Source: Chloroflexi bacterium CSP1-4 (GTDB taxonomy: Bacteria > Chloroflexota > Limnocylindria > Limnocylindrales > CSP1-4). Taken from it: 50,662 nucleotides of DNA. The stretch is from contig LDXM01000011.1 in NCBI GenBank assembly GCA_001443375.1, positions 1 through 50,662 of the forward strand, given 5' to 3'. Of the stretch, positions 1-8,066 are shown in pieces. The position numbers and the translations under genes are program-made. Under the pieces are notes generated by a model, which had not been told where the DNA came from, ran no database searches, and was given only the letters and a program-made list of their open reading frames with translations. Positions within the stretch are counted from its first letter, which is position 1; the number at the start of each line of letters is the position of its first letter.

Positions 1-762
1 GCCGGTGTTGACGCTGGACGCCACCGCCGCCCCGTAGCGCAGCGTGCGCAGGATGTAGGGCAGCGTCGAGCCGCCCACGCAGTCCACGGCGCCCGCCCAC
101 CGCTCCGACTCGAGCGGCCTGGGACTCTCGGCCGTGACCTCCGCCCGGTCGAGCACGCCGGCCGCCCCCAGCGCCAGCAGCTCCTCGGCCGCCTCGGGCT
201 TGCCGGTCGCGGCCCAGACCTCGTAGCCTCGCGCCACGAGCACCCCCACCGCGGTCCGCCCCACCCCGCCCGTGGCACCGGTCACCAGCACCGGACCGCT
301 GCCCGCGACGAGGCCGCGCTCCTCGAGGCGGAGCACGCTCATGGCCGCGGTAAACCCCGCCGTCCCGACCGCCATCGCCTCGCGCGGCGAGAGCCCCGCC
401 GGAAGCGGCACGACCCAGCCGGCCGGCACGCGCTGGTACTCGGCGAAGCCGCCGTGCCGCGAGACGCCCAGCTCGTAGCCGTGGGCGAGCACCTGCGACC
501 CGACCGCGATGCCCGCGTCGGTCGAGGCCACGACCTCGCCCGCGAGGTCGATGCCCGGGATGAGCGGCGAGATGCGCGCCACCCTGCCGTTGGCCGTCGT
601 CGCCAGCCCGTCCTTGTAGTTGACGCTCGACCACAGGATCCGGATCTCGACCTCGCCCGGGGGCAGGTCGGCCTCGGCGAAGGCGCGCACGCCGCGCGCC
701 ACGGAGCCGTCCTCGGCCTTCTCGGCGACGTAGGCGCGGAAGCCGGCGGGGATCGCGCTCAT
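1..762 (-). CDS. AcuI/YhdH-type acrylyl-CoA reductase (quinone oxidoreductase family), 3'-truncated by window edge
   Basis: Reading leftwards from the ATG at 762, the frame stays open to base 1, giving 254 codons of an MDR-superfamily oxidoreductase. The YhdH/AcuI signatures are visible: SVNYKDGLA near residue 35, PGIDLAGEV, a [11 protein letters not shown] loop, and the nucleotide-binding [15 protein letters not shown] followed by [15 protein letters not shown]. AcuI enzymes reduce acrylyl-CoA to propionyl-CoA with NADPH in the cytoplasm and, unlike alcohol dehydrogenases, lack catalytic zinc. The ATG overlaps the stop of the upstream ammonia-lyase gene by 4 nt (ATGA, 759-762), so the two are translationally coupled. 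The context suggests it reduces the enoyl-CoA made by that lyase (acrylyl- or crotonyl-CoA). The C-terminus lies outside the window. Family assignment is firm; the exact substrate is inferred. Confidence 0.8.
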   Translation of the reverse strand, partial: MSAIPAGFRAYVAEKAEDGSVARGVRAFAEADLPPGEVEIRILWSSVNYKDGLATTANGRVARISPLIPGIDLAGEVVASTDAGIAVGSQVLAHGYELGVSRHGGFAEYQRVPAGWVVPLPAGLSPREAMAVGTAGFTAAMSVLRLEERGLVAGSGPVLVTGATGGVGRTAVGVLVARGYEVWAATGKPEAAEELLALGAAGVLDRAEVTAESPRPLESERWAGAVDCVGGSTLPYILRTLRYGAAVASSVNTG

Positions 763-1187
763 CGGGCCTTCCTCGAGTGCGCCCTGGGGATGACGGTGGT
801 GCCGATCGCGCGGCAGGTCACGATCGGCTCCTCGAGCACGTCGGCTGCCGAGGGGGAGACGTCGTACCGTGAGGCGATCACCTTCTTCGCCTCGAAGTGG
901 ACCGTCCGGCTGGTGTTGCCGATGCGCACCACGCGCCCGGTCACCTCGAGGAAGTCGCCCGCGTGGACCGGCGCCAGGAACTCGATCTTCTCGTAGCCGA
1001 CGAAGAGCCCCTCGTCGCCGTCGGTGATGATGGCGATCTCGGTGATCACGTCGCCGAAGAGCTTCAGGGTGCGCGCCCCGTCCACGAGGTTGCCGCCGTA
1101 GTGGGCGTCCTCCTGGCCCATCCGGACACGAACGGTGCACACGATCTCGGGCTGGGGCACGCCGGCCGCGGCGCTCGGGTCGGTCAT
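759..1187 (-). CDS. kal: 3-aminobutyryl-CoA ammonia-lyase-like (beta-alanyl-CoA ammonia-lyase family), hotdog fold
   Basis: A 142-aa single hotdog-domain protein. It carries the run typical of 3-aminobutyryl-CoA ammonia-lyase (Kal of lysine fermentation) and of the related beta-alanyl-CoA ammonia-lyase: [61 protein letters not shown] and ADVLEEPIV. The reaction removes ammonia from a 3-aminoacyl-CoA to give an enoyl-CoA (crotonyl-CoA or acrylyl-CoA). The wording is closer to Kal than to the beta-alanyl enzyme, as I remember the families. ATG at 1187 overlaps the stop of the acyl-CoA synthetase by 4 nt, and its own stop overlaps the AcuI-like start by 4 nt. No lysine aminomutase genes are in view, so the amino substrate is open. 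Confidence 0.72.
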   Translation of the reverse strand: MTDPSAAAGVPQPEIVCTVRVRMGQEDAHYGGNLVDGARTLKLFGDVITEIAIITDGDEGLFVGYEKIEFLAPVHAGDFLEVTGRVVRIGNTSRTVHFEAKKVIASRYDVSPSAADVLEEPIVTCRAIGTTVIPRAHSRKAR

Positions 1188-3301
1188 CGCTGGGCCTCCT
1201 GATGCTGGGCGGATACGGGGCGGCCCGGCGTGCGCACGACGAGCGCGTCAACGGCCACGGTCCGGTCGCGGCCGACGAGGACCGGGTTCACGTCCACCTC
1301 GCCGATCTCGGGGTGGTCGGCGCCGAGCGCGGCGAGGCCGCAGATGATGTCGTGGATGCCGGCCTCCTGCAACGCGCCGCCGCGGGCGGAGCGCAGCATC
1401 CGGCCGACGATCGTGTCGTCGAGCATGCGGCGCGCCTCGTCCGGGCCGATCCGCCCGATGCGCACCGCGACCTGGTCGAGGTGCTCGGCCCAGATGCCGC
1501 CCAGGCCGACCAGCACGGCCGGCCCGAACTGCTCGTCGCGGCGGAAACCGCAGATCAGCTCGATCTCGGCGCCCACCATCTCGCTGACGAGGAAGGTCGT
1601 GCCCTCGACCCGATGAAGCACCGCGGCCGTCAGGATCGCGGCAGCCGCTTCACGCACGTGTTCGGCCGTCTGGAGGCCGACCTTGACGAAGCCGACGTCC
1701 GACTTGTGCAGCACGGCCGGCGCCACGCCCTTGAGCACGACCGGGAAGCCGATGCGCTCGGCCGCCGCCACCGCCGCCTCGACGGTCCCGACGTGCTCCC
1801 GCCGCGGGACGGGGACGCCGTAGCGCTCCACGATGGCCAGGGAGGCGTCCTCGTCGAGCGGGGCGCCGCCGGTCAGTTCGGGCAGCGGGATGGGGGCGCC
1901 GGCCGCCACCGTGCCATCGCCGGTCCACTCCGCGCGATGGGCCACCTTCGACAGCGCGTCGAGCGCATGCCAGGCGCCGCGCAGGAGCGGGATCCGCTCG
2001 GCGAGGCAGAAGTTCATCAGCTCGGGCGAGGGGTCCTGGCTGGAGGGAGACACGAAGACCGGGACCTTCCGCGTGCGCGACGCCGCCGCGGCCAGGTAGG
2101 CCGCGAGGTCCCGCCCCAGCTGCATCTCGTAGGAGCCACAGGTGGTCTGCTGGTCGAGCGAGACGATGAGCAGGTCGCCCGGCTCGTCGGCGGTGGTCTC
2201 GAGCACCTTCGGGTAGATGACCCGGTACTCGTCCGTGCCCCAGGGGTCCATCGGGTTGGCGACGTGGAAGTTCGGCCACGCCTCCGTCAACCGCGCCACT
2301 CCCGCCCCGCTCATGGGCGGCAGCTCGATGCCGGTCTCCTCCGCGATGTCCGCCAGCAGGTTGGCCTCGCCCCCGGAGTTGGTCACGATGTGGGCGCGAC
2401 GCCCGAACTCGACGCGCCCGCAGCCGAGGATCTCGCCCACCGTCGTCAGCTCGTCCAGGTCGGCGCAGAGGATCGCCCCGACCTGGCGCAGCGCGGCCGC
2501 GGCCACCCGCGCGTTCCCGGCCAGCTTGCCCGAGTGGGCGACGATGCCCGCCTGCCCGATCTTCGAGCGCCCCACCTTGCAGACCGCGAGCCGCTTGCCG
2601 GCCGCGGCGAGGTGCCGCGCCGCCTCGAGGAAGCCATCCGGGTCGCCGAAGCCCTCGACGAAGGCGAGCACCGCGTCGGTGCGCTCGTCGGTGGCGAAGA
2701 ACTCGAGGTACTCGGCGAGGCCCGTGCCGGCCTCCGAGCCGCACGAGACGATCGTCGAGAGCGGCACCCGACCGCCGTTGTTGACGAAGGCCTCGACGAT
2801 GGCGCCCGATTGCGCAACCACGCCGACCCGGCCGCGCCGGACGTGCATGGGCACCGTGCCGATGTAGGGCGCGGCGCCCGAGACGAGGTCCACGAAACCC
2901 ATGCAGTTCGTGCCCACGACGGCGATGCCGCGCTCCTGTGCGAGCCGGCGCAGCTCGCTCGCCAGCTCGAGGGCGGCCGGCCCGGAATCGGTGTAGCCGG
3001 CGCCGGGGATGACGAAGCTCCTCGCACCGGCGGCCACGCCCTCGCGCACTGCCCCCAGGATGCGATCGGTGGCGAGCTGGACGAGGACCACGTCCGGCGC
3101 CTCGGGCAGGTCGGCGAGCGAGGGGTAGGCCGTCAGCGAGCCGATCTCGGGGTACTTCGGGTTGACCGGGAAGAGCCGGCCCTGGAAGCCCAGCGCGCGG
3201 CTGTTCTCGAGAGCGACCCGACCCACGAAGGAGCGCGGACTGGCGCCGACGACGGCGATGGAGCGGGGACGCAGGATCGTCGCGAGGTCCAAGGCGGACA
3301 C
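1184..3301 (-). CDS. ADP-forming acyl-CoA synthetase (acetate-CoA ligase, ADP-forming, fused alpha-beta)
   Basis: A 705-aa fused NDP-forming acyl-CoA synthetase. The N-terminal CoA-binding Rossmann domain starts with SIAVVGASP (14-22). Succinyl-CoA-ligase-like flavodoxin domains follow, with [10 protein letters not shown] (163-172) and SCGSEAGTG. The phosphohistidine is probably H256 in VAHSGKLAG, with E216 in FVEGFGD as its usual partner. A C-terminal ATP-grasp domain runs from about 480 to 700 ([11 protein letters not shown] at 532-542, [19 protein letters not shown]). The enzyme interconverts acyl-CoA + ADP + Pi with acid + ATP + CoA, so in a fermentation-like pathway it harvests ATP. GTG start at 3301; a TAGCAT hexamer at 3337-3332 would give a roughly 25-nt leader. 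It is the first gene of the three-gene operon. Confidence 0.88.
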   Translation of the reverse strand: MSALDLATILRPRSIAVVGASPRSFVGRVALENSRALGFQGRLFPVNPKYPEIGSLTAYPSLADLPEAPDVVLVQLATDRILGAVREGVAAGARSFVIPGAGYTDSGPAALELASELRRLAQERGIAVVGTNCMGFVDLVSGAAPYIGTVPMHVRRGRVGVVAQSGAIVEAFVNNGGRVPLSTIVSCGSEAGTGLAEYLEFFATDERTDAVLAFVEGFGDPDGFLEAARHLAAAGKRLAVCKVGRSKIGQAGIVAHSGKLAGNARVAAAALRQVGAILCADLDELTTVGEILGCGRVEFGRRAHIVTNSGGEANLLADIAEETGIELPPMSGAGVARLTEAWPNFHVANPMDPWGTDEYRVIYPKVLETTADEPGDLLIVSLDQQTTCGSYEMQLGRDLAAYLAAAASRTRKVPVFVSPSSQDPSPELMNFCLAERIPLLRGAWHALDALSKVAHRAEWTGDGTVAAGAPIPLPELTGGAPLDEDASLAIVERYGVPVPRREHVGTVEAAVAAAERIGFPVVLKGVAPAVLHKSDVGFVKVGLQTAEHVREAAAAILTAAVLHRVEGTTFLVSEMVGAEIELICGFRRDEQFGPAVLVGLGGIWAEHLDQVAVRIGRIGPDEARRMLDDTIVGRMLRSARGGALQEAGIHDIICGLAALGADHPEIGEVDVNPVLVGRDRTVAVDALVVRTPGRPVSAQHQEAQR

Positions 3302-3378
3302 CTTCGAGCGGGCGGCGCAGGGTGCAGCGCGATGCTACCGGCCGAGGCCGGAAGCCGTCGAATCGGGCGCCATGGGGC

Positions 3379-3409
3379 TTGACGCCCGCTCGAACGCGCG
3401 TGCTATCCT
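3379..3409 (+). promoter_or_regulatory. candidate promoter for the DNA methyltransferase gene
   Basis: TTGACG at 3379-3384 and an extended -10, TGCTATCCT with the hexamer TATCCT at 3404-3409, separated by 19 nt. The GTG start at 3467 lies 57 nt downstream. The spacer is longer than the optimal 17, but the TGn extension would compensate. Confidence 0.4.
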
Positions 3410-3466
3410 GCCGGCCCTTCCGCCGCGCGCCCATCGACTCGCAGCTACCGAGGCAACGCACTCACC

Positions 3467-4849
3467 GTGGCCGCCCCCCAGCGCATCGCCCCCGGCCAGC
3501 TCGAGGTCGGGCTCGTCCCGGAGCTACCGCGCCTGCCGATCGCGCCCGAGTGGAAGGACCAGCAGCGCCTCTGGGGCCACGCGTTCCACCCCATGTGCAG
3601 CTACCTGGCGATGTTCCCGGCGGCGCTGACGCACGCTTTCATCGCCCGCTACAGCCGGCCCGGCGATGTCGTGCTCGACCCGTTCAGCGGCCGCGGGACG
3701 ACGCCCCTCCAGGCCTGTGCGGAGGGCCGCGTGGGGGTCGGCAACGACCTCAATCCGATGGCCCACTTGCTGACGGCGGCCAAGGTGGACCCGCCCAACC
3801 GCGCCCAGCTGGCTGCGCGCGTGAGCCTGCTGCGCGTGCGCTGGTCGGCCGAAGCGCCGCGCTGGAGCGCACTGGCCGCCGAGGCGATCGCCCGGCCCGG
3901 CCCCGGCGGCTTCGACGTCCCCGCGGCGGGCGGCCACTCGGCCCCGGCTCCCCTCCCCCACGAGGTCGCGCTGGCCTTCCACCCGCGGACGCTGGCCCAG
4001 GTCCTCTTCGTGCGCGAGGCGCTGGACCGCGCCGACCGCGCTGACCGCTTCATCGCGGCCGCGCTGACCGGCATCCTCCACGGCCGCAGCCAGACCTACC
4101 TGTCGGACCTCATGCCCAACTCGTTCAGCATGGCGCCCCGCTACGTCCGCGACTACGTGGCGCGGACGGGCTTCCGCGCCTCGGAACGCGACCTGTTCGC
4201 CTGCCTCGACGCCAAGCTCAAGCGCCTCCTGCGCCATGACCTGCCGGCGGTGCGCGGCATCGCTCTCCTCGGCGACGCGCGCGACGCGGGCTCCCGCGCG
4301 CGGCGTGCCCTTCGGGAGCGGTCTCTCCCCGACCGCGCCCGTCTCGTGGTGACCAGCCCGCCCTACCTGCGCACCGTGAAGTACGGCTACTACAACTGGC
4401 TCCGGCTCTGGTTCCTGGGCGTGGACCCGGATGCCGTGGACGCCCTGCTCGACGACGCGCACCAGCTCGATGCCTACCTCGTCTTCATGCGCCAGGTGCT
4501 CGCCGACCTCCGCCCGGCCCTCACCGACGACGCGGTGGTGGTGCTCGTCATCGGGGACGTGGAGCTGGACCGCGGTCGCGCCATCCGGGGCGGGATCGGA
4601 CTGGCCGAGACCGTCTGGGAGCGGTCCGCCGCACCGGAGGGCTACCGACTCGCCGGCGTGGCCCTCGACGACATCGCCGCCCATCGCAAGATGACGAAGA
4701 TCTGGGGCGACGAGGCCGGGCGCACGACGAAGACCGACCGCCTGCTGGTCATGGCGCCGACCGACCAGGGCCGGCGCCGGGCACTCGCCGCGGCCACGCT
4801 GCCCATCGACTGGGAGTGGCCCCCGGGCGGCCGCCTGCGGCTCGTCTGA
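3467..4849 (+). CDS. DNA methyltransferase, N4-cytosine/N6-adenine type (orphan)
   Basis: A 460-aa SAM-dependent DNA methyltransferase. Motif I, DPFSGRGTT, is at residues 71-79; the acidic SAM-contact loop GNDLNPMAHLL is near 92-102; the catalytic motif IV, TSPPY, is at 296-300. The order (I, long middle segment, IV) leaves about 215 residues between the motifs, where a target-recognition region could lie. TSPPY suits N4-cytosine or N6-adenine transfer; methylation of another nucleic acid is not excluded. It starts at GTG 3467 with only a weak purine stretch upstream. No restriction endonuclease or specificity subunit is adjacent, so it looks like a solitary modification enzyme. The following small gene begins 19 nt after its stop. 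Confidence 0.75.
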   Translation: MAAPQRIAPGQLEVGLVPELPRLPIAPEWKDQQRLWGHAFHPMCSYLAMFPAALTHAFIARYSRPGDVVLDPFSGRGTTPLQACAEGRVGVGNDLNPMAHLLTAAKVDPPNRAQLAARVSLLRVRWSAEAPRWSALAAEAIARPGPGGFDVPAAGGHSAPAPLPHEVALAFHPRTLAQVLFVREALDRADRADRFIAAALTGILHGRSQTYLSDLMPNSFSMAPRYVRDYVARTGFRASERDLFACLDAKLKRLLRHDLPAVRGIALLGDARDAGSRARRALRERSLPDRARLVVTSPPYLRTVKYGYYNWLRLWFLGVDPDAVDALLDDAHQLDAYLVFMRQVLADLRPALTDDAVVVLVIGDVELDRGRAIRGGIGLAETVWERSAAPEGYRLAGVALDDIAAHRKMTKIWGDEAGRTTKTDRLLVMAPTDQGRRRALAAATLPIDWEWPPGGRLRLV

Positions 4850-4853
4850 GCCC

Positions 4854-4859
4854 TATACT
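4854..4859 (+). promoter_or_regulatory. -10 element TATACT directly before a small gene (leaderless type)
   Basis: TATACT lies 9 nt before the ATG at 4869, so transcription would begin at or next to the start codon. No convincing -35 hexamer is seen, and the element sits just after the methyltransferase stop. Confidence 0.45.
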
Positions 4860-4868
4860 CGGCGCTGC

Positions 4869-5096
4869 ATGCGCCAGATGTACCACCCCGACGATCTCGC
4901 GGCGATGGACCCGCTCGTGCTCATGAAGAACCTCGACCATGCGCGGATGACCAGCCGGCGGCTCTCGTACATCCTCCAGCAGCAGGTGCACCTCTACGTC
5001 CCCGAGGCGAACCAGCTGCGCGACGAGATCGACCGCTACGTCGAGGCCGAGCGCCAGATCGAGGGCGAGCTGGCCCGCCGACGCATCCGCGTCTAG
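4869..5096 (+). CDS. small hypothetical protein (75 aa)
   Basis: Not recognised as a named family. The 75-aa product is soluble and charged. It starts MRQMYHPDDLAAMDP and continues as a probable helical hairpin rich in Arg, Glu and Gln (NLDHARMTSRR, YILQQQVHLYVPEA, EIDRYVEAERQIEGEL). The pattern resembles a short coiled coil, perhaps an adaptor or DNA-associated protein; that is speculation. It begins 9 nt after a TATACT -10 box and ends 3 bp before the stop of the convergent gene at 5100. Regular codon use and the clean promoter argue that it is real. Confidence 0.6.
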   Translation: MRQMYHPDDLAAMDPLVLMKNLDHARMTSRRLSYILQQQVHLYVPEANQLRDEIDRYVEAERQIEGELARRRIRV

Positions 5097-5099
5097 AGA

Positions 5100-5453
5100 T
5101 CAGTCGGCTGCGGCGTCCAGCGTGGCTGCCGGACGCCCGTCCGCACCGTCGGCCCCCGCCGACGACCGGCCCCGTGACCGCTCGCGCTCCTCGCGGCTGA
5201 CGACCGCGGCGATGGCGGCCAGGCCGGGCATGTCGAAGAGCGTGAAGCGGATGCCATGCTCTGCCAGCTCGGCGTGGCCCCAGCCGCGGAAGGCGCCCCG
5301 GGAAGCGACCGCGCACATCTCGTCGTAGAGCTCCGGCCAGCCCACGCGGCGGCGCGCGTAGCAGAAACGGACGAACGCGACCGCCTCGGGCGAGGCGGCG
5401 CCGTGCTGATCGGGCGGCGGTGTGTCAGCGCGGATCCCGCGGGGCACTTCCAT
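5100..5453 (-). CDS. hypothetical protein (117 aa)
   Basis: A soluble protein of unknown function. The central part looks conserved and folded (EAVAFVRFCYARRRVGWPEL, YDEMCAVASRGAFRGWGHA, HGIRFTLFDMPGLAAIAAVV). The last 25 residues are low-complexity Gly/Ala/Arg/Asp. ATG at 5453 is preceded by GGAGGG about 11 nt upstream on the minus strand, a slightly distant ribosome-binding site. It is convergent with the 75-aa gene, 3 bp apart. The region upstream (5454-5724) has no gene and holds the 12-bp-spaced TTGTCCAC repeats. Confidence 0.5.
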   Translation of the reverse strand: MEVPRGIRADTPPPDQHGAASPEAVAFVRFCYARRRVGWPELYDEMCAVASRGAFRGWGHAELAEHGIRFTLFDMPGLAAIAAVVSREERERSRGRSSAGADGADGRPAATLDAAAD

Positions 5454-5642
5454 CGACGGCGGGACCCTCCTTCCTTCGCTTCGCGGGCGCGTGCAGGCAC
5501 GGACATGGGTCCTGCGGGAGCCCGTGGACGGCGTTCGGTCGCCACCCTGGACGCTTGGGAGCCGCGGCTCCGGGGAGTTCGTCCGCCCCCGGATGAGTGC
5601 CTACGCATGGTACTCGCCGTGCCCCTCGGCTGCGAAGGGGGT

Positions 5643-5675
5643 CTGTCCACCATCTTGTCCACCAAGTTGTCCACA
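5643..5675 (+). repeat. three DnaA-box-like 9-mers on a 12-bp period
   Basis: CTGTCCACC (5643-5651), TTGTCCACC (5655-5663) and TTGTCCACA (5667-5675) follow each other at exactly 12-bp spacing. The third equals the DnaA-box form common in high-GC actinobacteria; the other two differ by one or two bases. They lie in a 271-bp gap (5454-5724) between a minus-strand gene start and a minus-strand gene stop, where I see no coding sequence. Confidence 0.5.
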
Positions 5676-5724
5676 GCACCAGCGGGAGCCGTCGCGGACC
5701 CCGTCGAAGGGCCGCCGGACGGGG

Positions 5725-6777
5725 TCAGGCGGGGCGGCGCACGACCCCCACGCCGGGGATCTCGGGCAGCCGCCAGCGGCAGTCCGGCCCGAGCACAAGG
5801 CCGTCGAACGGGTCGGCCGCGAGGAGCAGGCAGCCGTCGAGATCGGCCCAGTCCACGAGGCCGGCCACGGCCGCGGAGGCGGCGATGCCCAGGCTCGTCT
5901 CCTCCATGCAGCCGAGGAAGATGCGGAACCCGAGCTCCCGCGCGCGCCGGATCATGCGCAGCGCCGGGCCCACCCCGCCCACCTTGGCCAGCTTCACGTT
6001 GACGCCGGCGACGACACCCACGAGTCCCTCGAGGTCGGCCTCGACGACCGCGCTCTCATCGGCCACGATGGGCAGCGTGCTGCGCTCCTGGAGCCAGCGC
6101 AGCTGGTCGAGCCGCCGCGCCCTGAAGGGCTGCTCGATGAGCTCGACCCCCAGGCGCACGCACTCGGGCAGCAGCGCCTCGGCGATCTCGGGCGTCCAGC
6201 CCGTGTTGGCGTCGACGCGGATGGGACCACCGAAGACGCCCCGCACCGCCTCGAGCGTGGCCAGGTCGGCCGGGCCGCCCAGCTTGATCTTCAAGGCCGG
6301 GAAATGGGCCGCCCGGGCGGCACGCTGGGCGACGATCTCGGGCTCGTCGATGCCGATGGTGAAGTCGGTCGGCGGCAGCTCCCGGGGCGTGCCGAGCAGC
6401 TCGGGGAGCGCCAGCCCCAGGCGCTTCCCGACGAGATCGTGGAGGGCGATGTCGACGGCGCACTTGGCGGCGCCGTTGTGCGAGATCCGCTCATCCATGG
6501 CGAGCGATGCGGCAACCAGCCACTCACGGGCGCCCGCGACGTCGCGCGGCGCCTGGCCCATCTCCGCCAACGTCTCGACGAGGACGGGCACGACGGCCGC
6601 CACCGTCGCCGGCGTCTCCCCGTAGTAGGGATCCGGGAAGCCCTCACCGATGCCGCGTGCCTCGTCCACATCCTCGATGGTGGCGATGACGGTCGAGGCG
6701 GCGTGGTGCGGCAGCTTGCGCGCGATGCGGAAGGGATCGCGGAACGGGAGCTCGAGGACCTCGGTGGTGACCCTCAC
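5725..6777 (-). CDS. dgcA: enolase-superfamily racemase/epimerase, DgcA-like (N-acetyl-D-glutamate racemase) or dipeptide epimerase
   Basis: A 350-aa member of the muconate-lactonizing/dipeptide-epimerase branch of the enolase superfamily. The first catalytic pair is K163/K165 (LKIKLG). Metal ligands are D189 (RVDANTGW), E215 (IEQPF) and D240 (ADES). The second base is K262 or K265 (NVKLAKVGG). The specificity region CMEETSLGIAAS (290-301) and a DLDG motif near 312 are typical of dipeptide epimerases. It starts at GTG 6777, overlapping the stop of the upstream DUF1611 gene by 4 nt. The DUF1611-epimerase pair is the arrangement described for DgcN-DgcA, in which D-glutamate is N-acetylated and then racemised to N-acetyl-L-glutamate. 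Ala-Glu dipeptide epimerase is the main alternative. Confidence 0.72.
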   Translation of the reverse strand: MRVTTEVLELPFRDPFRIARKLPHHAASTVIATIEDVDEARGIGEGFPDPYYGETPATVAAVVPVLVETLAEMGQAPRDVAGAREWLVAASLAMDERISHNGAAKCAVDIALHDLVGKRLGLALPELLGTPRELPPTDFTIGIDEPEIVAQRAARAAHFPALKIKLGGPADLATLEAVRGVFGGPIRVDANTGWTPEIAEALLPECVRLGVELIEQPFRARRLDQLRWLQERSTLPIVADESAVVEADLEGLVGVVAGVNVKLAKVGGVGPALRMIRRARELGFRIFLGCMEETSLGIAASAAVAGLVDWADLDGCLLLAADPFDGLVLGPDCRWRLPEIPGVGVVRRPA

Positions 6778-7832
6778 CCGAGGCGCTCGCGCAGGGCGTC
6801 GAGGAGGCGCTCACCCCCGAAGCGGTAGGGGTCGTCGGTGGGCAGGCCGGTCTCCTCGGCCGTGCGCGCGATCTCGCGGCGCGCCTCGCCCTCGGATAGG
6901 AGGCTGGTGTTCAGCGCAACGCAGGCCACGACCGAGGGCGCCACCAGCGCGGCCACCTCCTCATGCAGGCGGATGTACCCGGGCAGCGGCTTCAACATGT
7001 GGGGCGTCTCCTCCCAGCCGTGGTGGTGCGTGCGCCCGACCTGGTGGACCATGACCATGGCCTGCGGCGTGCAGCCGTGGATGAGCCCCAGCGTGACGGC
7101 GCTGTAGGCCGGGTGGTCGAGAGAACCCTGGCCCTCGACGAAGATCCAGTCGCCCATCGCCTCGGCCTGCTCGACCAGCCACTCGCAGGTGCCGTTGAGG
7201 AAGTCGCTGATGACGCGGTCCACGGCCACGCCCCAGCCGTCGATCATCATGCCCGTCTGGCCGGTGGGCACGAAGACGCCCGCAAGGCCGGCGTTCAGGG
7301 CGGCCCTGCGCAGCTCGAGGGCCACACTCATCTTGCCCAGGGCGCAGTCGGTGCCGACGGTGAGGATGACCTTCTTGCCCGGCAGGTGCTCGCGGCCGCT
7401 CGACACCTCCATGCGCTCGGGTGAGCGCCGGTAGTCGGTGATCTCGACGCCGGCCGCGGCCGCCGCGGCCGCGAACTCGGGATCGTCGCCGATGAACGTG
7501 TGCAGGCCCGAGCGGATGTGCATCCCGGCCTGGATCGCATCGAGCACGATGATGCGCCAGCTGTCGGGCAGCTTGCCGCCGGCGGGCGCCGTGCCCAGCA
7601 GCAGCGCAGTCGGGCGGGCGGGCAGCGTCTCCGCGAGCGTGGCCGCGACCGGGATGTCGTACGGCTCGCCGAGCCAGTCGCGCACGTTGCGGCCGGCGCG
7701 GGTCGAATCGATGACGGCGACGATCGTGTCGCGACCGTAGCGGATGACGCCGAGCGCCGTCTTCGAGCCGATCTCGCCGAACTGGTCCTCGGCGAGGATG
7801 ACCAGGCGCTGGGGCCTCGTGGGGAGGTTCAT
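6774..7832 (-). CDS. dgcN: DUF1611 P-loop protein, DgcN-like (D-glutamate N-acetyltransferase)
   Basis: 352 aa from ATG 7832 (MNLPTRPQRLVILAED); longer upstream frames exist but read through the promoter and the att repeat. The N-terminal Rossmann-like part (GSKTALGVIRYG, VAVIDSTRAGRNV) is followed by a P-loop-like segment, VGTDCALGKMSVALELRRA. Then come VPTGQTGMMI, WIFVEGQGSLDHPAYS and HGWEETPHM, which are typical of DUF1611. Members of this family paired with an enolase-superfamily epimerase have been characterised as DgcN. A TAGACT -10 box lies 10 nt before the ATG. The gene ends in a 4-nt overlap with the racemase, making a two-gene operon for D-glutamate or peptidoglycan-derived amino-acid use. 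Confidence 0.72.
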   Translation of the reverse strand: MNLPTRPQRLVILAEDQFGEIGSKTALGVIRYGRDTIVAVIDSTRAGRNVRDWLGEPYDIPVAATLAETLPARPTALLLGTAPAGGKLPDSWRIIVLDAIQAGMHIRSGLHTFIGDDPEFAAAAAAAGVEITDYRRSPERMEVSSGREHLPGKKVILTVGTDCALGKMSVALELRRAALNAGLAGVFVPTGQTGMMIDGWGVAVDRVISDFLNGTCEWLVEQAEAMGDWIFVEGQGSLDHPAYSAVTLGLIHGCTPQAMVMVHQVGRTHHHGWEETPHMLKPLPGYIRLHEEVAALVAPSVVACVALNTSLLSEGEARREIARTAEETGLPTDDPYRFGGERLLDALRERLG

Positions 7833-7842
7833 TTGCCACGCA

Positions 7843-7848
7843 AGTCTA
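7843..7848 (-). promoter_or_regulatory. -10 element TAGACT for the dgcN-dgcA pair
   Basis: On the minus strand TAGACT lies 10 nt before the ATG at 7832, giving a leader of a few nucleotides at most. It is outside the tRNA-bounded islet, so the operon's core promoter was not separated from it by the insertion. Confidence 0.4.
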
Positions 7849-7902
7849 TCGGCTATGAAGACGCCCCCGGGGCGCGGTCCGGGGGCGTCGGGGATGTGCG
7901 TC

Positions 7903-7922
7903 TGGTACCGCATACCGGATTC
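7903..7922 (+). repeat. distal att-like copy of the tRNA-Glu 3' end
   Basis: Exact 20-bp copy of 11264-11283. Identity stops abruptly on both sides, so it is not a second tRNA gene. Confidence 0.75.
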
Positions 7923-7932
7923 CCAGCGAACC

Positions 7933-7985
7933 GTCTCATGCGTCTCAGCCGCGTTCACGGAGCACCTCCGAGAGACGCATGAGAC
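7933..7985. repeat. 14-bp perfect inverted repeat near the islet's left end
   Basis: GTCTCATGCGTCTC (7933-7946) and its exact reverse complement (7972-7985) flank a 25-nt spacer. The right arm continues as two tandem GAGACGCA units (7972-7979 and 7981-7988). It begins 10 bp inside the left att copy. It may be a recombinase or regulator binding site; a transcript hairpin is also possible. Confidence 0.6.
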
Positions 7986-8003
7986 GCAAGAAACAGAACC
8001 CAT

Positions 8004-8024
8004 GAGGGCTCCAATAAGGGCTCC
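8004..8024 (+). repeat. paired GGGCTCC direct repeats, left end of islet
   Basis: GAGGGCTCC (8004-8012) and AAGGGCTCC (8016-8024), offset by 12 bp. The 20-mer at 8005-8024 matches 11166-11185 at 19 of 20 positions in the same orientation. It lies about 80 bp inside the left att copy. Confidence 0.65.
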
Positions 8025-8053
8025 TCACCGGCGGGATCGGAAGGCGTCGGTCG

Positions 8054-8059
8054 TAGGAT
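8054..8059 (+). promoter_or_regulatory. -10 element TAGGAT for the cupin-cyclase gene
   Basis: TAGGAT ends 7 nt before the GTG at 8067, so the mRNA would be leaderless. No good -35 is visible. Confidence 0.4.
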
Positions 8060-8066
8060 TGCCAAT

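Noticed and set aside
1202..3382. 726-codon plus-strand open frame opposite the acyl-CoA synthetase
   Set aside because: Low-complexity composition and no motif; the minus-strand frame carries a complete ADP-forming synthetase.
5643..5675. Replication origin
   Set aside because: Only three boxes, no AT-rich unwinding region, and no dnaA, dnaN, gyrB or rpmH nearby.
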